Source: Guillardia theta CCMP2712
Taxonomy: Eukaryota; Cryptophyceae; Pyrenomonadales; Geminigeraceae
Length of the DNA stretch: 64,000 nucleotides
NCBI RefSeq assembly: GCF_000315625.1
Contig: NW_005434602.1
Coordinates: 379,411-443,410 of the forward strand
Direction: 5' to 3'
Position numbers and translations under genes: made by a program. Position 1 is the first letter of the stretch, and every line of letters starts with the position of its first letter. Positions 59,085-64,000 of the stretch are shown one piece after another. The notes beneath the pieces are model-generated. The model saw nothing but the letters and a program-made list of their open reading frames with translations. It was not told the origin of the DNA and made no database searches.

Positions 59085-61734
59085 TGAGTTTATTAGAATG
59101 CTAGAATGTTGCTCGGCCTCGTTGTGGGCTTATGCAATTTGATCCTAGTCTAAAGAGGCGCTCGAGCACTGGGAGTACACGGCCTACAATGCGAACCCTG
59201 CTTCTGAGGCGTCTTTCTACTCTCTACTTCTGCTGTCTTCTCTTGGCTTCCTCAGCCTCAGTCAGGAGAGTTGCCTCTCCTCACCTTGGCCTTCGGTCAC
59301 CACCTACTCTACCTCCATTCAGCTTCCTCAGCCTCAGTCAGAAGAGTTGCCTCTCCTCACCTTGGCCTTCGGTCGCCACCTACTCGTCCTCCATTCAGCT
59401 TCCTCAGCTTCAGTCAGGAGAGTTGCCTCTCCTCACCTTGGCCTTCGGTCGCCTCCTACCTTCTCTCCTTACCTTGGGCTCAGCTCAAGCTCGGTACGGG
59501 CTCGCCCCGTCTTCTTCCTCGCCCTCGCCTTGCTCTTCCTCCATGTCTTCCTCTTCTTCGTCATCTTCCCTCATCTCCACTCGCAGTCGGTCCTTCTTGT
59601 CCACCTTCAGCGAGCAGGCCAGCACATGCATCTCTGCGAATTTACTCAGTGCTATGAACAGGAGGCTAAGAGATCGACGCTCTATGTCGTCGCTCTCCGC
59701 CTCCTGCTCAAGCTCAGCAGCTGCCGTTGCCCGTGGCGAGAACGCGCTGCCCCTCCTTGCCTTCTTGCTCTCTCCTTGCACGCGAGTCCAGCGCTTGCTC
59801 TGCAGCCACTTCCCCAGCTTCTCCTTGAGAACGTTGCGCCCAACTCCCTGCTCCTCTGGCATCTTCGCCCACTCTCCCAGCGACATGAACTCCAGGCTCC
59901 CCGGAGAGTAGAACGTGTCGTGGAGGTTGCCAACGGCCTTGTCCAGGACCAGCTTGATCGGCTCGCTCGTCCCTGCCTCGTTCAAAGAAGCTGCATCTTC
60001 GATGACTGCTGACAGCTCGCTGACGAGCTGCATGTCCTCTTGGCTTGACGGAGATGCTGCCTCCATTGTGATCCTCTCCAGGTCTGTAAACTCCAGCCAC
60101 TCTCCCTCGCTCTCCTCCTGTCGCTGCGCTGCGTCGCTGGTGCCCCGCTGACCAGCCGCCTCAGAGTCAGGCTCCTTGTCGAAGCCGACTGCTTCGAGCT
60201 TGGTTGCTGCGCCTTCGAGATAGAAGGGCAGCTCCTTCATCATGCGTCGAGCATCCTCCGTGGAGCCGAGGAGGATGCATAGCTTGGACCCGTTCCAGGA
60301 CTTGGTGTTCAAATCCTCCTCCATGTCGATGCCTTCAACGTTGATCTCGAGCCTGTTAGCGATCTCCAACAGGACTCTCTTGACTCTTGCGATAGACGTG
60401 TTGCCGCCGTTGCACAGCCCCTCCATCTCCTTCCTCGTGAAGCGACCAGATGCCGCCGTCGACTTGATGATGATCTTGATCTCCTTGCCGTCCTTGCCGC
60501 CTGCCTTCTTCTGCATCCTTGATGCCTTCTTCAACTTATTTCTGGACACAAAGCGATCAGCTGTCAACTCGACTGCGAGCGCCTCTCTGATCTTCGGGTC
60601 CTCGCTGAACAGAGTCAGGTGTACTCCCTCCATCGCTTCGCTCTCTCGGAAAGCTCGAAATGCTGTATCATTCGCCTCTGGGCAGCTCGAGGAGACGATC
60701 CACTCCACCTCCCTCTGTCTCCAGATGACGTTGGCCCCTACAGCGATGAAGCCTTTCTGACCTAAGCCTTTGTGGACTTGCTGTCCTGGCGCCCCAGCGA
60801 CCAGCATGCCTGCCAGCGGCTGGAGTTGGACCGCTGCAAGGGACTGGCGCAGCAGCTGATAGCGATAGACGGCAGCTATCTCAGCCGTTGTCATGCCGCC
60901 CAAGGTTAGCAGGTGAGTCAGCTCTGCCAAGCTGCCCCCTTTGCCCCAGGGTCCTCTCTTGGCTCGAATCTTGAAAGATCTATCGTGCACGATGCTCACA
61001 TGTACAGCTGTGAACTTGCGACCATCGATCGCGAAGTCCTCTCTTCCCTGCCAGAGCTTCTCCGCTTGTGCATTGCGGAGGAAGGAAACAGTCACCGGGA
61101 TCTCCTCAGCACTCGCTATCTCGGGTCTATACGGAGCCTTCCACATGATTGCTTTACTCTCTTGCACTGAGTCTACGATCAGTCCGATCTCTTCAAATTT
61201 CTTCTTCAGCTTTTCTTCATGGTTGACATACACCGAGGAGATGCCCAGGAGAGTCATGGAGATGAAGGAAGTCACCTCGTTGCCTGCTGAGGCGGTGTAT
61301 GTCTCGACCTTCTCCTTCTTGGCTTCTTCAATCTGCTGCATAAACCACTCTCTGGATGCGTCACTCCATCCAGTCATCGCTTCTTGCAGAAGCTCACGTC
61401 GTGCCTGCTGACATGTCGAGCGGATGGCTTCTGCGATAGCGTCGGGGGTGCATCCCTCCACAGCCTTGCAAGCCTGGGCTGTCCTGCTGTTCGGATAACG
61501 CTTCGCGAAGCTCTTCACCCTCTCGACGAGATCAGCTTCGAGGACAGAGGCATCCACAAGTCCGCTCTGCGTGTATTGGCATGATCTCCGATACAGCAGG
61601 TTGCGAACATTTTCATCATACTGAAGAACCATACTTAGAAAGCTATTTGAAGTATACAAACCTCTCGCTTGCAGCTTCCTTGGCGCCCTGGCAGCTTCCC
61701 CTACACCACGCGTGCAGCCATGGTGCCTGAAATA
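59068..61734 (-). mobile_element. Complete ORF1-only telomeric retroelement, subfamily A
   Basis: Bounded on both sides by telomere repeats: 5' UTR from 61734, ORF1 61632-59485, a 3' UTR of about 400 bp with three direct copies of a 70-bp unit, the terminal motif CATTCTAATAAACTCACA and (TAA)n. There is no space for an ORF2; total length is about 2.67 kb. It must depend on enzymes from elsewhere, presumably the LINE in this window. Confidence 0.85.
59485..61632 (-). CDS. ORF1 (gag-like), subfamily A, intact 715 codons
   Basis: Start ATG 61632 (MVLQYDENVRNLLYRR). The frame is open a little further upstream, but this ATG is conserved in the copy at 34235. Segments in order: helical N-terminus (AEAIRSTCQQARREL), IPVTVSFLRNAQAEKLW..FAIDGRKFTAVHV (RRM-like beta-alpha-beta), EGVHLTLFSEDPKIREAL, a second RRM-like repeat beginning SGRFTRKEMEGLCNGGNTS, the conserved VLDKAVGNLHDTFYSPGSLEF and LLFIALSKFAEMHVLACSLK modules, and an acidic Glu/Asp tail ending SPYRA. 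RNA binding and particle formation are inferred by analogy with LINE ORF1/gag proteins. I cannot name a family. Confidence 0.8.
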   Translation of the reverse strand: MVLQYDENVRNLLYRRSCQYTQSGLVDASVLEADLVERVKSFAKRYPNSRTAQACKAVEGCTPDAIAEAIRSTCQQARRELLQEAMTGWSDASREWFMQQIEEAKKEKVETYTASAGNEVTSFISMTLLGISSVYVNHEEKLKKKFEEIGLIVDSVQESKAIMWKAPYRPEIASAEEIPVTVSFLRNAQAEKLWQGREDFAIDGRKFTAVHVSIVHDRSFKIRAKRGPWGKGGSLAELTHLLTLGGMTTAEIAAVYRYQLLRQSLAAVQLQPLAGMLVAGAPGQQVHKGLGQKGFIAVGANVIWRQREVEWIVSSSCPEANDTAFRAFRESEAMEGVHLTLFSEDPKIREALAVELTADRFVSRNKLKKASRMQKKAGGKDGKEIKIIIKSTAASGRFTRKEMEGLCNGGNTSIARVKRVLLEIANRLEINVEGIDMEEDLNTKSWNGSKLCILLGSTEDARRMMKELPFYLEGAATKLEAVGFDKEPDSEAAGQRGTSDAAQRQEESEGEWLEFTDLERITMEAASPSSQEDMQLVSELSAVIEDAASLNEAGTSEPIKLVLDKAVGNLHDTFYSPGSLEFMSLGEWAKMPEEQGVGRNVLKEKLGKWLQSKRWTRVQGESKKARRGSAFSPRATAAAELEQEAESDDIERRSLSLLFIALSKFAEMHVLACSLKVDKKDRLRVEMREDDEEEEDMEEEQGEGEEEDGASPYRA

Positions 61735-61758
61735 ACCCCTAAACCCTAAACCCTAAAA
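61735..61758 (-). repeat. Interstitial telomere tract T6, G-strand on minus
   Basis: About three CCCTAAA units directly next to the 5' UTR of the complete subfamily A element. Confidence 0.95.
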
Positions 61759-61921
61759 CTCGCAACGCTCGAGAGTGTGACCCACCCTACGCGACAACGA
61801 GGTTTGGAATGGAAATAATGGCCCGGGGTCAAAGGCGTGGCGATTCAAACCCAAATCAGCCACCCCACTCGAGTACAAGACTCTAGCTCAGGTGGGTGCT
61901 GTTTGACCACGCGTTCGAATC
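61759..61921. other. Short unique spacer
   Basis: No gene seen. It contains a tRNA A-box-like TAGCTCAGGTGG and B-box-like GTTCGAATCC only 17 nt apart, too close for a tRNA. Confidence 0.4.
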
Positions 61922-62577
61922 CTAACGGTAATCGAAGAGATTGCTTTTCAGCGTCAATTCCACTACCAGAATGCCCAAGACTTTTATGATTCTCGCCCAC
62001 TCCTCAGAAATCAGACTACCTACCCTGACATGATCTCTTGTGAAACATACCGGTGGTGTAGAGGTGATAGTCGAGGGAGCACTGCCAGCCCACGGGAATT
62101 GCTGACATTGACAGTACAAACTTAGTACGGAGGGGGAAAGGGGATCCTGATACAAAAATCCTTGAACCCGGTAAAACTCAATTATACCTCGGTACAAACA
62201 GGCAAGCCTGGTACAAACAAATCCAGTCGAGAACCCAATGGAATGATATGAGAGTTTCCTGTGTGCGGAAAGGTCCGCAAGGAATTTCTCGAATCTCTCG
62301 TCTGCTTTTGCGGTGATAGATGAGGGGGAATATCCTCTCCGCATTGGTATTGTTGTGTTGGTTCTTGCTGCATTAAAGTCTCCGGCTATGATGTGTGTCT
62401 CTCTCGTTTCCAGAGCGAGGTGTAGCAGCTCGGCCCATAGTTCCCCTTGCTCTCGGATTGCATTCTCCGCAGGTACCTGATGGAGGTTCGTGATCAAGAA
62501 AGAATTTTTCCCTGTTCCGACTTTGATCGAAAACACTCGATTTCGGTATTTCTTTTCTTTGTTGCACGCATGGGCAG
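61922..62577 (-). pseudogene. LINE AP-endonuclease fragment
   Basis: A 204-codon minus-strand frame with FSIKVGTGKNSFLITNLHQVP and THIIAGDFNAARTNT, the GDFN motif of AP-type endonucleases, which continues the type of domain begun at 52700-52945. After about residue 92 the sequence no longer looks like endonuclease and the frame is probably chance. It joins head to head with the plus-strand ORF1 at about 62577. Confidence 0.7.
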
Positions 62578-62593
62578 GGAGAGTAAGGCCATC

Positions 62594-64000
62594 ATGTGGA
62601 AAGCACCTTACAGACCTGAGATAGCACGAGCAGACGACATCTCAGTCACCGTCTCCTTCCTTCGGAATGAAGCAGCCATGGAGCTATGGGAAGGCAGGAG
62701 AGAATACTGCATAGATGGCAGATCGTTTCGAGCCACAGAGGTGAGCATTGCACACGACCGGTCGTTCAAGCTTCGAGCCAAGCGAGGACCTTGGGGCAAG
62801 GGAGGGAGCCTTGCCGAGCTATCACAGCTCTTAGCTCTTGGAGGAATGTTCGCTCAGATCTATCGATTTCAGCTGCTCTCGCAATCTCTTGCAGCCGCAG
62901 AGGTACAACCGCTTGCGGGCATGCTCGTGCAGGGTCCTGGGCAGAGAGGTCGCAAGGGGCCGAGCCCGAAGACGTATGTTGCTGTTGGGGCAAGTACTGG
63001 AACTCTCCAGCAAAAAGAGCTGGAGTGGGTGCTCAGCTCGCCTTCGACGGCAAGTTGCGAGCAGACCTTGGCCTCGTTCAGAGAGAGCGAGGCGATGGAG
63101 GGGGTACATCTCACTCTCATCAGCGACGACGCCAAGCTCAGAGAGACGTTTGCAGTCGAGCTCACAGCCGACACCTTCGTGCCGAGGGGAAAGATCGCTA
63201 AGCAAAGGAGGGCACTTCGCGAGAGAGATCATGCGGGGCGCAGCAGCTTCAGAGTACAGATCAAGTCGAGGTCAAGCATGAGCACAGGCCGCTTCTCGAG
63301 GAAGGAGATGGAAGCGCTGTGCGGAGGAGGTAACACATCGATCACGAGAGTCAAGCGAGCCATGTTGGAGTTAGCAAGAAGGATAGGCGTGACGCCGGTC
63401 AGCGTCGAGGTCGAGGAGGATCGTGACACGCTCAGCTGGGATGGGAGCCTGATAGCTCTCTCCCTGGCGACCAAGGCAGAGGCTCGACGCTTGATGGAAG
63501 ACATGCCCTTCTACTTGGAAGGGATCCTGGAAGTCAAGCTCGAAGCGGTGGGGTTCAAGCTCAACGGGCCTCAGCATGAGGAAGAGAGGAGCCCGAGCAG
63601 CGAGGAGCAAGCCCAAGAGCCCCAAGCCGGGCAGCAGCAAGGCGCTGGATGGCTGGAGCTCAGCGACATCGACAGGATCACCATGGAAGCAGCGTCGCCG
63701 TCAGGGCCAGTCGATCAACAGGTCTTGCTCGACCTCTCGACGATGCTCTTGGAGACATCAGAGGAGGAGCTGCTAGCTGGCAAGCCGATCTCTCTGGAGC
63801 TAGACAAGAGTGTTGGCAAGCTGCATGACACCTTCTGCTCGCCGGGCAACGTGGAGTTCATGACGCTCGGAGCTTGGGCAGCCACGCTGACGCTGGGATC
63901 GAAGCGAAACATGTTGAAAGAAAAGCTCAGAGCGTACCTCGGCGAGCAGCGCTGGACACGGGTGCAAGGAACAAGGCAGCGAGGAGGGGCAGCGCCTTCT
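62594..64000 (+). CDS. ORF1 (gag-like), subfamily C, runs off the window end
   Basis: Open from ATG 62594 (in the conserved KAIMWKAPYRPEIA region) to the window end. It matches subfamily A across its length with its own sequence type (FRNEAAMELWEGRREYCIDGR-like region, RFSRKEMEALCGGGNTS). Compared with the copy at 42600, one base is missing near 63970 (GGAACAAGG against GGGAATAAGG), so the last codons are probably out of frame. The N-terminal part of ORF1 is absent: the copy is 5' truncated. Confidence 0.75.
   Translation, partial: MWKAPYRPEIARADDISVTVSFLRNEAAMELWEGRREYCIDGRSFRATEVSIAHDRSFKLRAKRGPWGKGGSLAELSQLLALGGMFAQIYRFQLLSQSLAAAEVQPLAGMLVQGPGQRGRKGPSPKTYVAVGASTGTLQQKELEWVLSSPSTASCEQTLASFRESEAMEGVHLTLISDDAKLRETFAVELTADTFVPRGKIAKQRRALRERDHAGRSSFRVQIKSRSSMSTGRFSRKEMEALCGGGNTSITRVKRAMLELARRIGVTPVSVEVEEDRDTLSWDGSLIALSLATKAEARRLMEDMPFYLEGILEVKLEAVGFKLNGPQHEEERSPSSEEQAQEPQAGQQQGAGWLELSDIDRITMEAASPSGPVDQQVLLDLSTMLLETSEEELLAGKPISLELDKSVGKLHDTFCSPGNVEFMTLGAWAATLTLGSKRNMLKEKLRAYLGEQRWTRVQGTRQRGGAAPS

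Noticed and set aside
61860-61925. Candidate tRNA with A box TAGCTCAGGTGG and B box GTTCGAATCC
   Set aside because: The boxes are only 17 nt apart, leaving no room for an anticodon arm, and the acceptor ends do not pair; at most a tRNA-derived remnant.
1-64000. CRISPR arrays, operons or bacterial ribosome-binding sites
   Set aside because: The window is clearly eukaryotic nuclear DNA; none of the tandem repeats has the repeat-spacer layout of CRISPR.

Overview
This is a 64 kb window of nuclear DNA from a microbial eukaryote. The genes carry many short spliceosomal introns (mostly about 40-110 nt, GT..AG, with CTGAC/CTAAC-like branch sites), the interstitial telomere repeats are of the TTTAGGG type, and one protein phosphatase begins with a signal peptide followed by an SSSAF motif of the kind used for import into secondary red plastids. 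A cryptophyte alga (Guillardia theta-like) fits best, but that assignment is inference. A 100-N assembly gap lies at 9117-9216.

Left part (1-31.8 kb) is mostly host genes: a very large PA14/filamin-repeat protein (1-5853), an RNase II/R-type exoribonuclease (6212-8938, minus), a C2H2-like zinc-finger gene (9503-11372), a PP2C phosphatase (11651-13876, minus), a small basic/coiled-coil gene (about 15.3-16.3 kb), a nucleolin-like RGG protein (17699-19516, minus), a polytopic membrane protein (21436-23157), a right-handed beta-helix protein (23437-26145), an ankyrin protein (26186-28819, minus) and a second zinc-finger gene (29605-30538) whose first exon and 5' flank are nearly identical to those of the first. 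Odd GC-rich repeats with a shared 40-bp core separate some of these genes.

Centre (35.5-41.1 kb): one large gene predicted to encode a Cys-rich/LRR/Roc-COR GTPase/TIR protein ending in two EF hands. Its 5' part contains the most unusual structure of the window: fourteen consecutive phase-0 introns that appear to be separated by thirteen exons of exactly 3 nt (one codon each).

Right part (about 32.2-35 kb and 41.2-64 kb) is a retroelement landscape built around short TTTAGGG tracts. It contains several subfamilies (called A, B, C here) of an element that carries only an ORF1/gag-like gene, fragments of a LINE with a Ulp1-like protease, an AP endonuclease, a reverse transcriptase and a possible C-terminal restriction-like nuclease, and one decayed Ty3/gypsy chromodomain element. 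ORF1-only elements and the LINE end in the same 3' sequence followed by (TAA)n and then TTTAGGG. On the minus strand, three or four elements lie head to tail between telomere tracts (61.7 to 53.7 kb), which resembles Drosophila HeT-A/TART arrays. The telomere tracts left and right of about 52.9 kb point at each other, as at a chromosome end fusion. All domain assignments come from reading motifs; no database search was possible.
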